Program-made: the position numbers and the translations under genes
Shown: piece by piece, positions 15,425-25,327 of the stretch
Layout: every line of letters starts with the position of its first letter
Numbering within the stretch: position 1 is the first letter of the stretch
Assembly: GCA_020850995.1 (NCBI GenBank)
Contig: JADZDP010000107.1
Span: 22,312 to 86,311 of the forward strand
Reading direction: 5' to 3'
Origin: Deltaproteobacteria bacterium
Lineage (GTDB): Bacteria > Myxococcota > UBA727 > VGSZ01
Length of the DNA: 64,000 nt
The notes under the pieces: model-generated
Told to the model about the DNA's origin: nothing
What the model saw: the letters and a program-made list of their open reading frames with translations, nothing else
Databases searched by the model: none

Positions 15425-18307
15425 CTACCGAGGCCGCACGGGTGACGCCGCGCCGTCGAGGCGGGCGTCTTTGCGCCACAGGTCCCGGCCCTCGAGGTCG
15501 TAGACGGCGACGATGCCGCCGGCGCTCACCGCGAAGCGCGTTCCGTCGGCAGAGAACGCCAATGCCTCGACGTGGATGGCGTCCACCACCGCCTGCACCG
15601 CACCCGTGTTCGTGTCGCGCAGCCACACCTCGGCGTCCATGCTCTGCAGGAAGCGCGCACCGTCCGGCGATGCCAGCAGGTCGTTGGTGAACGGGTGCTC
15701 ACGTGTGATCAGCCGCGGCGGCCCCCGGCCTGGCGTCCACGCGGCGATGGCCAGGCGCTCCTCCTCGTCGTCCTTGGGCGTGTCGGTGGGCCAGCGGCCG
15801 AGCAGCACGCGGCCGCCCGGCAAGGCTGCCACGTTGGCCCCTCGGGTGCTGCCGAGGGCGGCACCGTCGCTCACGCGCACGGCGTGCGTTCCCTCGTCGT
15901 CCACGTACACCGCGGCCAGCGACCGGTCGTCGTCGCCGACCAGCACCGCTTCATCGGCGACAGACTCTCGCGGCGCGATCTCCCTTCGTTTGTCGCCCAC
16001 CCACAGCGCGCCCTCCGGCGTGCTCACCCACACGACGCGCCCATCGCCAGTGAGCCCGGCGAAGCGCACCCTCGCGTCGAAGGAGTGCGTGAGGCACACC
16101 ACGGCGCCGGTGGCGAGGTTCCAGCGCACAGCCCCGTTCAGGTCGACGCCTACGAGGTGCTCCGCCTCCTTGCCGTCTGAACGCAATGTGCGCGTGGCCA
16201 GGACGTCGGGCACGATGGTCGCCTCGTAAGGGGCGCCGTCGTCGCCCCGCTGGGTGCACGTGGCGCGGCGCAGGGCGCGGCCGCCGGCGCCGGCCTCCTT
16301 GCCGAACAGACGCAACTGACCCGATTCCATCGCCACCGCGACCAGTTCGCCGACAAAGGCCGTCGATGCCACGCCGCTGTTTCGCACGCCAAACAGCACC
16401 CGTGCCGTGTCGACCGCCGGGGTGGCCGGGTGCCGAGGCCACGAGGAGATCTGCTCGTCAGGGCCGATGGTGATGACGCGGTCGCCGTCGAGCAGCAGGT
16501 CCGCGACGTGCCAAGGGCCCTGGCGTAGCTCGCCCTCCGGCTGGCCGAGCACGGCGAACCAGCCGTTCCACGACGACAGCCAGACCTCGCTTGAGGCCGG
16601 GTCGCGGACGATGTTGTCCGCGCTCCACGCTGGCACGGGCAGCTCCCGCGCTCTCGCCGTGGCGCTGCTGCCCTCCAGGATCGCTTTGTCGCGCGTGATC
16701 CGCAGCAGGCGGCCCTGGTTGTCGTAGGTGACGGCGTCGTGTGTCCCGGCGAAGCCTCGATCCTCACGGCCATCCGTCAGCGAATACACGCGGACGCGGC
16801 GCGCATCGTCGACGAACGCCAGCTGCGTCCCGTCGGGCGAGAACGCCGGCGACCGAATGCCGAAAGACTGCTCGCGTGGCAGCGGGCCCAGCACCCGTGT
16901 CACCTCGCCGCGACGGAGATCGACGACCGACACGACCTCGGAGCCGGCCACAGCGACCAGGCCACGCCCTGCGTCGAACGCCACGCTGCCCCGCGCGCCG
17001 CTCTCGCGCACCACCACGCTGCGCAGGAGCCGCCACCCCGAGTTCGACGCCGGCTCCTCGAACACATGCACGACATCGTCGTCTCCGACGCTGACCAGCA
17101 CGTCGCGCGGCGCGCCGGCGTCCTTCGCGCTGAGGAACGCCAGCGCGACCACGCCGTCGAGTCCATGGCGGTGCGCGCGCAACGTCGCGACGGGGATGAG
17201 CGGGCCGCCGGGTTGTGTGCGATCGAACACCACGATGGTGCCGTCCTTCTGTCCCACCGCGAAGCGTCTGCCATCGAGGCGGCGGGCGATGGCAGACGGC
17301 TGGTGGAGCGTGCGCAGGTCGGCCGGCGATGGGGAAGGCGCCACGGCGCGTTCGCGCAAGCCGGTGCCCAGCAGCGTGAGCACCCGCTGCGCGTCAAGCG
17401 CGACCGTGGTGCCAGGTGGCCCGCCGAGCTGCACACGATCGTTGAGCAATGGCAGCGCGAAGGACGCGTCGCCGGCGATGACGCGGCTACCAAGCGGTGC
17501 GCCGGCCAGCGCGATGTTGCTCGCGTCGACGCCTCGGACCGCTTTGGTCTTGCCGGCACGATCGAGCACGCGCAGGAGCCCGCGGTTGCTCCACGTCAGC
17601 AGGTCGCCGTTCGGCAGGGGCAGCACGGTGCGCAGCGTGTCGTTGTCGTGCTGCATCACGATGGGCACGCGCACGAACGCCGCCGCGGGCTCGCGGACGT
17701 TCGGCAGCAGCAGCACCGCGTCGTCCGTTGTCACCGCCAGCGTGTCTGACGCACACGACAGGCGCGCCCTGCGCACGTTCATCGACTGCACGGACGCCAT
17801 CGGCGACGTCGCCGGCAGCGGTGGGGCGGCATCAAGCGTGACGCCGGCCGCAACGGTCGTCAGGTCGTGCAGCGCAACACGGTTGTTCGCCACCGACGAC
17901 AGGGCGTAGCGCCGACCGGCGCACACCACGAGGTCTTCCACGTCGTCGATCTGCACGCGGCTCGTTGCTGGCGCTGCGGCGGTCAGCGGCACAAACACCA
18001 CGCCGTCGCGGCTGCCGGCGGTCGGCGGGCCCTCGCGCCCATCGGCCGCGACGGCGACGAGCAGAGTGTCCGCCGCCGCGTCGAGGGCGAAGCGACCGAC
18101 GATATCGGCCCGCAGCACCACCCGAGATGCACCGGTGTCCAGGCGCACCGCGCGCACTTCGGTGGGCCGCTCGTCCGCTGGATCGACGACCAACAGGGCC
18201 TCGCCGCGGTGCACCAGCAGCTGGTCGGTGCGCGCGCCCTCGACCACGTGCATGCCGTGTGGCAGCGCCGCCAGGCCCCACGCCAGGGAGACGATCAGCG
18301 CGGACAT
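15425..18307 (-). CDS. Large beta-propeller (WD40-like) protein
   Basis: This 960-residue protein consists of many beta-strand repeats of the WD40/quinoprotein-propeller type, for example SPAFSPDGTQLAFVDDARRV and LAFSADGTRFAVSAGG, enough for two or more propellers. The short hydrophobic N-terminus (SALIVSLAWGLAALP) could be a signal peptide or an exposed strand. Its ATG directly abuts the stop of the upstream 380-residue gene, so the pair is an operon. Both probably act in the periplasm or at the surface as binding platforms. No enzyme motif is seen and I cannot give a specific function. Confidence 0.75.
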   Translation of the reverse strand: MSALIVSLAWGLAALPHGMHVVEGARTDQLLVHRGEALLVVDPADERPTEVRAVRLDTGASRVVLRADIVGRFALDAAADTLLVAVAADGREGPPTAGSRDGVVFVPLTAAAPATSRVQIDDVEDLVVCAGRRYALSSVANNRVALHDLTTVAAGVTLDAAPPLPATSPMASVQSMNVRRARLSCASDTLAVTTDDAVLLLPNVREPAAAFVRVPIVMQHDNDTLRTVLPLPNGDLLTWSNRGLLRVLDRAGKTKAVRGVDASNIALAGAPLGSRVIAGDASFALPLLNDRVQLGGPPGTTVALDAQRVLTLLGTGLRERAVAPSPSPADLRTLHQPSAIARRLDGRRFAVGQKDGTIVVFDRTQPGGPLIPVATLRAHRHGLDGVVALAFLSAKDAGAPRDVLVSVGDDDVVHVFEEPASNSGWRLLRSVVVRESGARGSVAFDAGRGLVAVAGSEVVSVVDLRRGEVTRVLGPLPREQSFGIRSPAFSPDGTQLAFVDDARRVRVYSLTDGREDRGFAGTHDAVTYDNQGRLLRITRDKAILEGSSATARARELPVPAWSADNIVRDPASSEVWLSSWNGWFAVLGQPEGELRQGPWHVADLLLDGDRVITIGPDEQISSWPRHPATPAVDTARVLFGVRNSGVASTAFVGELVAVAMESGQLRLFGKEAGAGGRALRRATCTQRGDDGAPYEATIVPDVLATRTLRSDGKEAEHLVGVDLNGAVRWNLATGAVVCLTHSFDARVRFAGLTGDGRVVWVSTPEGALWVGDKRREIAPRESVADEAVLVGDDDRSLAAVYVDDEGTHAVRVSDGAALGSTRGANVAALPGGRVLLGRWPTDTPKDDEEERLAIAAWTPGRGPPRLITREHPFTNDLLASPDGARFLQSMDAEVWLRDTNTGAVQAVVDAIHVEALAFSADGTRFAVSAGGIVAVYDLEGRDLWRKDARLDGAASPVRPR

Positions 18308-19450
18308 CTACTCCTCCCCCGGCAGTTGCAGCACGGGCGGCGCGCCCCACGTGGCCGCGTCGAAGTCACCCTTGTTAGCGTCGTAGCGCCACAGCCACAG
18401 CTCCGTCTCTTCGCCGTAGGCGCTCATCATCGCCAGCGTGACGCGCTGGTGACCGACGCTGGCTTGTTTGAATGTGACGCCGCTGTCGGTGGCCGCCGGC
18501 CCCGTCAGCCTGACGACCTCGCGGCGTTCTTTGACGCAGGCGTCGGGTTTGACGAGCGCGCCGCTGGTGTCGATGCGCTTGTTCCAGTGTCTGGCGGTGA
18601 GCGCGCAGGTCTCTGCGTCTACGCGCTCGGCGCCGCCGCGTCGATCCGATAGGACGAGGAGGAAGCCATACAGATCGTCGCCGGACGGCACGAACAGCGC
18701 CACCGCGTCGAGCTCCTTCTCCTGGAAACGCGCGAACGTGCCGCCGCCGCCGTCGGTGACTTGCACGGGACGCGACAGCAAGATCGGCGCGGCAGGCCCC
18801 AGCTTGGGTCGCAGCGCCATGGCGGGCGTCCACACCAGGCGCACGGCCTCCTTGTTGCGCCAGACCCACAGGTGGTGGTCGTCGGGCGTCAGCGCAAAGC
18901 CGTCGGCCTCGACGTCGCCGAGCGGGTACGGACGAGTGACGAGCTTCTTGCCCTCGATGCGCACGCTGGCGCCGCCGACCTGGGCCTCGCCGGGGCTGGG
19001 ACAGCCTGCTGCCTTGTCGTACGTCGACCACGTTCCGACCCGCAGGCGTGCGGCGCCGATCTGCAGCGTGTCGCCGCAGAACACCGGCGCGTCGTCGCGG
19101 CCGATGGCCAACGCGGCGACGCGCTTGGGATCGTCGGTGCGCCACACGCCCGAGCTGGACGGCTTGTTGCAGGCGAGCACCACCCACTCGCCGTCGTCGG
19201 AGAACACCGCACGCGCCATCGGCGCGCAGTCCGCCGGCGCGATGTTGCTGCGGGATCCGTCCGAGCTCATGATCACCACGCGGTGTGTGGTGGCGAAGCG
19301 TGCGCGCCCGTCGCGCAAGAAGCGCGCGGCGATCACCGGGTCATCGAAGTGCTCCGTGCGCGCCGTTGGCGGCGCCGCGGCGTTGGCCGAGCCGCCGTTG
19401 ACCACCGCTGCCGCCAACACCGCCCATGCCCCCACTGCCAGTGCGCGCAT
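18308..19450 (-). CDS. Secreted beta-propeller-like protein
   Basis: This 380-residue protein begins with a clear signal peptide (MRALAVGAWAVLAAAVVNGG, then SANAAAPP with an Ala-X-Ala cleavage site near residue 26). The body has propeller-like strands (RAVFSDDGEWVVLACN, GFALTPDDHHLWVWRN). It is the first gene of a two-gene operon with the 960-residue propeller protein, which follows with no gap. TAGGCA lies 6 bases before the ATG. A partner role with the downstream protein is likely; activity unknown. Confidence 0.75.
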   Translation of the reverse strand: MRALAVGAWAVLAAAVVNGGSANAAAPPTARTEHFDDPVIAARFLRDGRARFATTHRVVIMSSDGSRSNIAPADCAPMARAVFSDDGEWVVLACNKPSSSGVWRTDDPKRVAALAIGRDDAPVFCGDTLQIGAARLRVGTWSTYDKAAGCPSPGEAQVGGASVRIEGKKLVTRPYPLGDVEADGFALTPDDHHLWVWRNKEAVRLVWTPAMALRPKLGPAAPILLSRPVQVTDGGGGTFARFQEKELDAVALFVPSGDDLYGFLLVLSDRRGGAERVDAETCALTARHWNKRIDTSGALVKPDACVKERREVVRLTGPAATDSGVTFKQASVGHQRVTLAMMSAYGEETELWLWRYDANKGDFDAATWGAPPVLQLPGEE

Positions 19451-19483
19451 GGCGCGTGCCTACCACGGCGCGCCGTCGGAGAC

Positions 19484-19498
19484 GGGGCCACCGGCCCC
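19484..19498. terminator. Possible GGGGCC/GGCCCC hairpin
   Basis: GGGGCC (19484-19489) and GGCCCC (19493-19498) form a short G/C stem with a three-base loop in the 124-bp gap between the PHP-domain lipoprotein gene and the propeller operon. No T-run follows in either direction, so it is only a candidate terminator. The rest of the gap shows nothing else. Confidence 0.3.
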
Positions 19499-19574
19499 GG
19501 TCCCGACCGTGTATGTGATGGTCGCCACCGGCGGCGTGGGACTCCTGGCGTGCCGGGCCGTCATTGCCACCGCC

Positions 19575-22500
19575 CTACTCCCGATGGTTGACGAACTGGA
19601 TCAGCACGCGCCGCACATCGCGCGGATCGGCCGAGGGCCACAGCCAGCGCGGCAGGCGCGAGAGCGCGAGCTGCTTCCTGCGCGGGATCGCCTCCCACGC
19701 GGCGCGCGCCTCGGCGAGGGCCTCCTCTTCGGTGGCCACCCAGGCAACGGGCTGCACCAGGCTCACGTGCGGCTCGGTGCTCGCCATGCGCGCGTTGGCG
19801 TCGAGGGTGCGGCTCGGCGTCACGACGCCATCGCCGTCGGCGTCGAGCCACACGGGGTTGGTCAGCGCGTAGGGCGTGGTGACGAAGGTGAGCGCGGGCT
19901 CCAGCGCGTCGGCGTCGCTGCCGAGACCGAAGGACGAGCCGAGCGAGCCGATGACGTCGGTGAATTGCAGGGGCGGCACCTCGTTTGGGAAGATCGAGGG
20001 GAACATGCTCTCGCTGCCCGTGACCTCGACCAGCAGCACGCCGTCACCGGTGGCGTCTACCGCCACCTCGACGTCGCGGGGGCCGGTGCCGGCGATGGTC
20101 TCGGTGTGCACGAGCGCGCGCCCCAGGTAGACGCGCAGGGTGTCGGCCACCACCCAGGGGGCGGAGTCGACGTGGATGCGCGCCACGAAGTGGCCGTCGG
20201 CGGCGCTGGCGGTCTGACCCATGCCTTTTTCGCCGTCGTCACCCTCCACCTGCACGCGCACGAAGGGGCCATTGGTCATGAGCACGTCGCCGGCCTGGAA
20301 GGCCGCCACGATGTCGTCGGGCCGCACCTGCGCCGGCTCGTCGCTGGGCACGCGCACGTAGGTGCGCGGGCAGCCGGGCTCGTCCTTCTCGGGCTCGTGG
20401 CTGTCGGAGTTGGCGGTGCCAATCACGTGGCGCCCGCTCTCGAGCATCATCACCCAGTCCTCAATGACGCCGGGGAAAGCCACGTCGCCGGTGCGCGCGC
20501 CGCCGCAGTTGCCCTGCTCGAGCTGGTAGCTGAAGGTGTCGACGTCGCACGCGCACTCGTCGACGTCGCTGCCGTCGGGCAACGGGCGGCACTTGCGCTT
20601 GGCCATGTCGCGCAACACCTCGCCCACGGCCACCTCGCAGCACGACACCGGGTCGACGACGTGCACGGTGCCCTCCACCGTCACGCGCGGCGCGCTCTCG
20701 GGCACGGTGTAGCTGTGCAAGAACTCGAAGCGCTTGCCGTTGAACACCTCGAGGGCGTCGAAGTCGAAGTTGAATTCCTGCTTGTCGAACTCGGGGTGGA
20801 TGATGGGATCGGGCGCCAAGAGCCCGCTCTGCCCCAGCACCGAGAGGTCGTCGGCCGACACGCCGTACTGATCGAAGTAGCCGAGGATGCTGTCGCGCGG
20901 GTGGTTCACCTGCAAGACGATGGGCTTGACGGCGCCGGCGGCGTCTTTCAGCCCGAGCGCGCGCAGCTTGTCGAAGATCTCGGTGGGCGTCTTCATGGCC
21001 CACTCGAAGCTGCCGTAGGTGCGTGAGGCGATGTTGCCGTCGCTGAGCGCCCCCTGCTCGCGGCGCAGCGGGAAGCCGTTGAAGTGCCCGCGATCGATGG
21101 TGGTGAGCTCGAGGCCGATGGCGCTGTTGATGTGCTGCTGAATACCGAGCTGCTGCAAGACCGGCTGGTAGTCGACGACGTAGTTGTGGTCCGTCGACAC
21201 CGCGTACTCCACGCCCTCGCCGGCGTAGCTGGCGATGCGATCGGCCACCAGCGCGCCCGAGTCGAGGCTGTACTGCGAGTGCAGGTGGAAGTCGGCCCCC
21301 ACGTAGCCCGTGGTGTCGACGACGCGGTGGATCTCCAGGGTGAGCGCCGTGACCACGCCCGGGCGCAGCTCCACCTCTTGTTCGGCGCGGTCGTACTCGG
21401 TGCCGCGGCCGGCCACCACGGTGTACGCGCCGGGGCGCACGCTCAGGCGCGCCACGCCGTCGGTGGAATAGGCGAAGCCCTCGAGGAAGCGCAGCGTGCT
21501 CGCGTCGGTGGCGTCGTCGGGCAGGAAGTCGGTGAAGCGCCAAGGCTCGCCGATGGAGAGGTCGAAGATGTGCTTCTTCGGATCGACGCCGGCGTTCTCG
21601 GCGAGCGCCGTGCCTACCAGCGAGACCTTGGAGGGCACCGGGCCCACGCCGGGCTCCACCACGGTGACGACGAGCTCGGCGGGCGCGTCTACCACCAGCT
21701 CGGTGTAGGCCGGTTGCCCCTCGGTGATGGTGACGCCCACCGGCGCGGTGGCGCGCGCGCCTGGCCGCACCACGACGAGCTGGTAGTCGCCGGGGCGCAG
21801 CGTGGCGTCGAAGCGGCCCTCCTTGTTGGTGATGGCCTGCGTGACCTTGTTGCCCGCCGTGTCCTCTACGATGACCGAGGCGCCCGCCACGAAGCGCGGC
21901 TGTTGCAGCTCCTTGACGCGGCCCTGCAAGACGCCGGTGCCCGGGCCGCCGAAGCGCTCGCGCAGCACCTGGTAGACCACGTCGGACACGCTGGCCACGT
22001 CGCCGTCGCCCACGATGAACAAGCGGCGGAAGCTGACCTCGTCGTTGCCGCCGGGGAGGTGATCGTTGCACTCGATGACGCTCGGCGGCAGCACCTGGAA
22101 CACACCGGTGAAGGCGGCGGCGATGAAGGGCACGTGCAGCGAGTGGTCGGTGGCGTCGGGGAAGGCCTGCGGGTTCGCCGCCGCGAAGTTGCGCAGGCCC
22201 TTTTGCGCCTCGGCCTCGTCGGGCGGCAGCGCGAGCACGCCATAGCTCACGTCTTTCGACGTCGACGCGATGAATTCGGCCACCACGCCGGGGAAGGCCG
22301 GCAGCGCGATGGTGCCCGCGTGGTAGATGTCTTCCAGGCGGTAGCGCAGATCGAAGCCCGCCTCGTGCGGCAGGAACACCTTGTTGCCGGCACCGAAGAG
22401 CACCACGTCGCCAAAGGGGGTGGGCACCTCGGCGTCGAGCAGGCTCTTGGGGTACTCGAGCTTGCAGTCGTCGCCCGAGCCCGTCTTGATGTTCTGCACG

Positions 22501-23138
22501 CGCGTGACCAGCTCGAGGTAGGGCGCGCCCGGGCGCAGGAGGTAGCGCGACTCGAACTGCAGGGCCGGCACCTTGCGATCTTCACCGAGCAAGAACTGGT
22601 TCACGTTCTGCGTGAGCGCGAGGAAGTCTCCGCCCTGGCCACGGATGACCACCTCGGCGTCGAGCCCCGGCCCGCCGGCCTTCAGCACCTCGATGGCGGG
22701 CAAGTACTGGCGCAGGTCGGCCCCCTCGGCGCCGAACTCTTGGTTGACGACCTCGATGGGCTCGAGCGCTTCAAGGAAGAAGGCCGGAAACATCTCGCCG
22801 AAGTTGTCTTTGCCCTGCCCGCCCTCGGAGTCGCCGCGCCCGCTGGTGGGCCGCACCAGGTCGGCGTCGAGGAGCGCGCCGCCGAACACGCCGAAGCCGC
22901 GCGAGAAGCCCGCGTCTTGCACCAGGAAGCGCGCGCGATCGTTCTCGAGCAGGTAGTCGCCCACCTCGCCGAGGGCGCGCGGGCCGCCGATGAGCTCGGC
23001 GCGACTCTGCACCTTGAAGGCACGAGCCTGCGGCTCCGTGGGACAGGCGGCGCCACAGCAAAGCAGCACACACACGGTTGTCACACGCCAGGCGCGGGCG
23101 CTGCGTTGCGACGAGGCGGTAGCGACGACGATGGACAT
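19575..23138 (-). CDS. PHP-domain lipoprotein with carboxypeptidase-regulatory-like domains
   Basis: This 1187-residue protein starts with a lipoprotein signal (TTVCVLLCCGAAC, lipobox Cys near residue 35). The first 500 residues are beta-rich with carboxypeptidase-regulatory-like segments (VIVEDTAGNKVTQAITNKEG). From about residue 612 a PHP metallophosphoesterase domain is visible: ADFHLHSQYSLDSG, VSTDHNYVVD, LQVNHPRDS and ANSDSH (about 909), the four metal-ligand motifs of PHP proteins. A PHP domain in an outer-membrane or periplasmic lipoprotein suggests a surface phosphoesterase. The Cys-rich insert near residues 825-870 may be disulfide-bonded. I chose ATG 23138 because upstream ATGs would overlap the divergent thioesterase gene. 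Confidence 0.82.
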   Translation of the reverse strand: MSIVVATASSQRSARAWRVTTVCVLLCCGAACPTEPQARAFKVQSRAELIGGPRALGEVGDYLLENDRARFLVQDAGFSRGFGVFGGALLDADLVRPTSGRGDSEGGQGKDNFGEMFPAFFLEALEPIEVVNQEFGAEGADLRQYLPAIEVLKAGGPGLDAEVVIRGQGGDFLALTQNVNQFLLGEDRKVPALQFESRYLLRPGAPYLELVTRVQNIKTGSGDDCKLEYPKSLLDAEVPTPFGDVVLFGAGNKVFLPHEAGFDLRYRLEDIYHAGTIALPAFPGVVAEFIASTSKDVSYGVLALPPDEAEAQKGLRNFAAANPQAFPDATDHSLHVPFIAAAFTGVFQVLPPSVIECNDHLPGGNDEVSFRRLFIVGDGDVASVSDVVYQVLRERFGGPGTGVLQGRVKELQQPRFVAGASVIVEDTAGNKVTQAITNKEGRFDATLRPGDYQLVVVRPGARATAPVGVTITEGQPAYTELVVDAPAELVVTVVEPGVGPVPSKVSLVGTALAENAGVDPKKHIFDLSIGEPWRFTDFLPDDATDASTLRFLEGFAYSTDGVARLSVRPGAYTVVAGRGTEYDRAEQEVELRPGVVTALTLEIHRVVDTTGYVGADFHLHSQYSLDSGALVADRIASYAGEGVEYAVSTDHNYVVDYQPVLQQLGIQQHINSAIGLELTTIDRGHFNGFPLRREQGALSDGNIASRTYGSFEWAMKTPTEIFDKLRALGLKDAAGAVKPIVLQVNHPRDSILGYFDQYGVSADDLSVLGQSGLLAPDPIIHPEFDKQEFNFDFDALEVFNGKRFEFLHSYTVPESAPRVTVEGTVHVVDPVSCCEVAVGEVLRDMAKRKCRPLPDGSDVDECACDVDTFSYQLEQGNCGGARTGDVAFPGVIEDWVMMLESGRHVIGTANSDSHEPEKDEPGCPRTYVRVPSDEPAQVRPDDIVAAFQAGDVLMTNGPFVRVQVEGDDGEKGMGQTASAADGHFVARIHVDSAPWVVADTLRVYLGRALVHTETIAGTGPRDVEVAVDATGDGVLLVEVTGSESMFPSIFPNEVPPLQFTDVIGSLGSSFGLGSDADALEPALTFVTTPYALTNPVWLDADGDGVVTPSRTLDANARMASTEPHVSLVQPVAWVATEEEALAEARAAWEAIPRRKQLALSRLPRWLWPSADPRDVRRVLIQFVNHRE

Positions 23139-23238
23139 GGCCGAGTGATGCCACCGTGCGCGCGCCACGGCAATCACCGCGGGCCGCAGGGTGTTGCGCC
23201 ACCGGCGCGCATCCTTTAGCCGTCGACGCGAGAACGTC

Positions 23239-23655
23239 ATGGCGCACCCGGGGCCAGGCCGGCCATTCGAGCACCGCATGATCGCTCCCCTGAGCGACGA
23301 CGACGAGAACCGCCACATCTCGAACATCGCCTACGTGCGCTGGATCCAAGAGGCGGCCTTCGCGCACGCCGAGGCCGGTGGCTGGGGTGCGGCGCGCTAT
23401 CAGACGCTCGGCTGCTCCTTCGTCATCCGGCGCCACGAGATCGACTACGTGCGCTCGAGCAAGGGCGGCGACGAGATCAAGATCCTCACCTGGGTCGAGG
23501 AGTTCCGTCCCGCCTCGGCCACGCGCCTCACGCGCATCTTGCGCGCCAGCGACGACGCCGAGCTGGTGCGCGCCAGCACCGAGTGGGTGTGGGTGGTGCT
23601 CGCGACCTTGCGGCCCAAGCGCATCCCCGACGATGTGTTGGCGGCGTTTCGGTAG
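23239..23655 (+). CDS. Acyl-CoA thioesterase-like hotdog protein
   Basis: This 138-residue protein has the 4-hydroxybenzoyl-CoA thioesterase/YbgC hotdog pattern: an acidic residue and HISNIAYVRWIQEAAFAHAE at the start of the long hotdog helix, then RRHEIDYVRSSKGGDEIKI and WVEEFRPASATRL. It would hydrolyse an acyl-CoA in the cytoplasm. It diverges from the PHP lipoprotein with a 100-bp gap and converges on the methyltransferase with 14 bp. ATG 23239 gives the usual family length. The substrate is unknown. Confidence 0.82.
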   Translation: MAHPGPGRPFEHRMIAPLSDDDENRHISNIAYVRWIQEAAFAHAEAGGWGAARYQTLGCSFVIRRHEIDYVRSSKGGDEIKILTWVEEFRPASATRLTRILRASDDAELVRASTEWVWVVLATLRPKRIPDDVLAAFR

Positions 23656-23669
23656 GGTTGGCGGACCGC

Positions 23670-24524
23670 CTACTTCACGCCGATCACGTACGACAACCAC
23701 GCCTGGTCCGGCCGCCCGCGCGTGGCGCGCCGATACTTGCCCGAGGGCTCGCCCTTCTTGTCTTCGGTCTCCCAATAGACGTGGCTCTGCGAGAAGCCGG
23801 CCTCCTCGAGGAGCTCGCGGATCTCGGGCATGGTCCACAAGCGCCAGTCGTAGCTGAAGGCCCTCTCCAGGGCGCTGCCGTCGGGGAAGCGGAAGTGGAT
23901 GTGGAAGAGCACGTCGTGGGTGATGGGATCGAAGCTCGCCTCTTCCCACACGTAGCGGAAGGGCGGCTGCAGCTTGTCCTCGGAGGTGGGGCGCCCCACC
24001 TGGCGCGACTCCGAGATCTGCTCGTCTTGCATGGCGCCGCCGCCCATCATGTCGAGGATGAAGATGCCCTCGTCGGCCAGGCAGCGGTGCACCTGGCGGA
24101 AGTATTCGAGCACGCCGGCGCGCGTCTTGAAGATGAAGAACGAGTAGTTCTGCGCCGCGATGATGTCGGCGCGCACGTCGCAGGTGCGTACGTCTTGTTG
24201 CAGCAAGCGGACGCGCAGCTGTTCCGTGGCCGAGAGCTTGGGCAGGTAGGTGCGGCGGCAGTAGCCCAGGGGCTCGGGGTCGAGGTCGACGCCCACGGCG
24301 GCGTACTCGCGGCCGAGCTTGACCCACTCGCAGCACACGGCGGCGGCGGCGCAGAAGTCTTCGCGCAGGCGCGTGGGCCGGCGGCCGAACTGGTCCTTGT
24401 AGAAGCGCAGAAACTCTTGCACCTCATGCTCGGGATCCTGCACGGCGAGCCGATAGAGGGCGTACTTGTCGGCGAGGTCGGCCATCTTTGGCCGGGTGCG
24501 GGGCTTCTTGCTGGTCCTGCTCAT
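23670..24524 (-). CDS. Class I SAM-dependent methyltransferase
   Basis: This 284-residue protein has a Rossmann methyltransferase core: EDFCAAAAVCCEWVKLGREYAAVGVDLD places the acidic ribose-binding residue after strand 2, followed by LLQQDVRTCDVRADII and a GIFILDMMGG strand 5 segment. The N-terminus is Lys/Arg-rich. The fold is clear but the acceptor molecule is not. It diverges from the SDR gene with a 114-bp gap and shares no operon with known biosynthetic genes. Confidence 0.8.
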   Translation of the reverse strand: MSRTSKKPRTRPKMADLADKYALYRLAVQDPEHEVQEFLRFYKDQFGRRPTRLREDFCAAAAVCCEWVKLGREYAAVGVDLDPEPLGYCRRTYLPKLSATEQLRVRLLQQDVRTCDVRADIIAAQNYSFFIFKTRAGVLEYFRQVHRCLADEGIFILDMMGGGAMQDEQISESRQVGRPTSEDKLQPPFRYVWEEASFDPITHDVLFHIHFRFPDGSALERAFSYDWRLWTMPEIRELLEEAGFSQSHVYWETEDKKGEPSGKYRRATRGRPDQAWLSYVIGVK

Positions 24525-24638
24525 GGTTGAGCGCCGATCTGCATCTCGCGGCGCACGCCGTCAAGCTCGTCCACCTGCCTGCGCGCGCTTGCCTTCGTGC
24601 CGGGCTCGTGTGCGAAGCTGCGCTGCCAGGAGCGAACC

Positions 24639-25298
24639 GTGAGCGAGGTCATCGCCGTCATTGGAGCAGGGCCGGGCATCGGGCTTGCCGTCGCGCGGCG
24701 CTTCGGGCGCGAAGGCATGAAGGTCGCGCTCTTGTCGCGCCGCGGCGACGAGATGGTGCGCGCGGCCGCCGCGCTGTCGGAGGCCGGCATCACCGCGCGC
24801 GGCTTCGCGTGCGACGCCGAGCGCGCCCACGACGTCACCGACGCGCTCTTGGCCGTGGTGCACGAGCTCGGGCCGGTGGACTGCCTGGTGTACAACGCTG
24901 CGGTGCCCAAGCCCGGCGGCCCCCTCGAGGTGGGCCTCGAGCAGCTGGTGCGCCAGTTCCGCGTCGACGTGGGCGGCGCGCTGGTGGCCGTGCAGCGCGT
25001 GGTGCCGCACATGAAGGCCATGCGCAAAGGCACCATCCTCTTCACCGGCGGCGGCCTGGCGCTCGAGCCTTGGCCGCAAATGACGGCGCTCTCCGTCGGC
25101 AAAGCCGGCCTGCGCAGCTTGGCGCTCTGCCTGCACAAGGAGCTCAAGCCGCACGGCATCCACGCCGCCACCGTCACCGTCGACGGGCTGGTGGTGCCCG
25201 GCGGCAAGCTCGACCCCGACGCCATCGCGGGCGTGTACTGGGAGCTGCACCGCCAGGCGCCCGAGGCCTTCGAGGCCGAGCGCGTGCTGCACCTCTGA
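24639..25298 (+). CDS. Atypical short-chain dehydrogenase/reductase-like protein
   Basis: This 219-residue protein has a Rossmann nucleotide-binding motif IGAGPGIG (residues 7-14) and the NAA motif of SDRs. However, the catalytic Tyr-X-X-X-Lys motif reads LSVGK, so the tyrosine is missing while the lysine stays, and the usual catalytic serine segment is ILFTGGG. It may therefore bind NAD(P)(H) without classical oxidoreductase activity. The GTG start at 24639 is favoured by AGGAG 8 bases upstream; an ATG at 24597 lacks one. Confidence 0.8.
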   Translation: MSEVIAVIGAGPGIGLAVARRFGREGMKVALLSRRGDEMVRAAAALSEAGITARGFACDAERAHDVTDALLAVVHELGPVDCLVYNAAVPKPGGPLEVGLEQLVRQFRVDVGGALVAVQRVVPHMKAMRKGTILFTGGGLALEPWPQMTALSVGKAGLRSLALCLHKELKPHGIHAATVTVDGLVVPGGKLDPDAIAGVYWELHRQAPEAFEAERVLHL

Positions 25299-25327
25299 CG
25301 ACGTCAGGGGCGCGCCACCCGCCGCGC

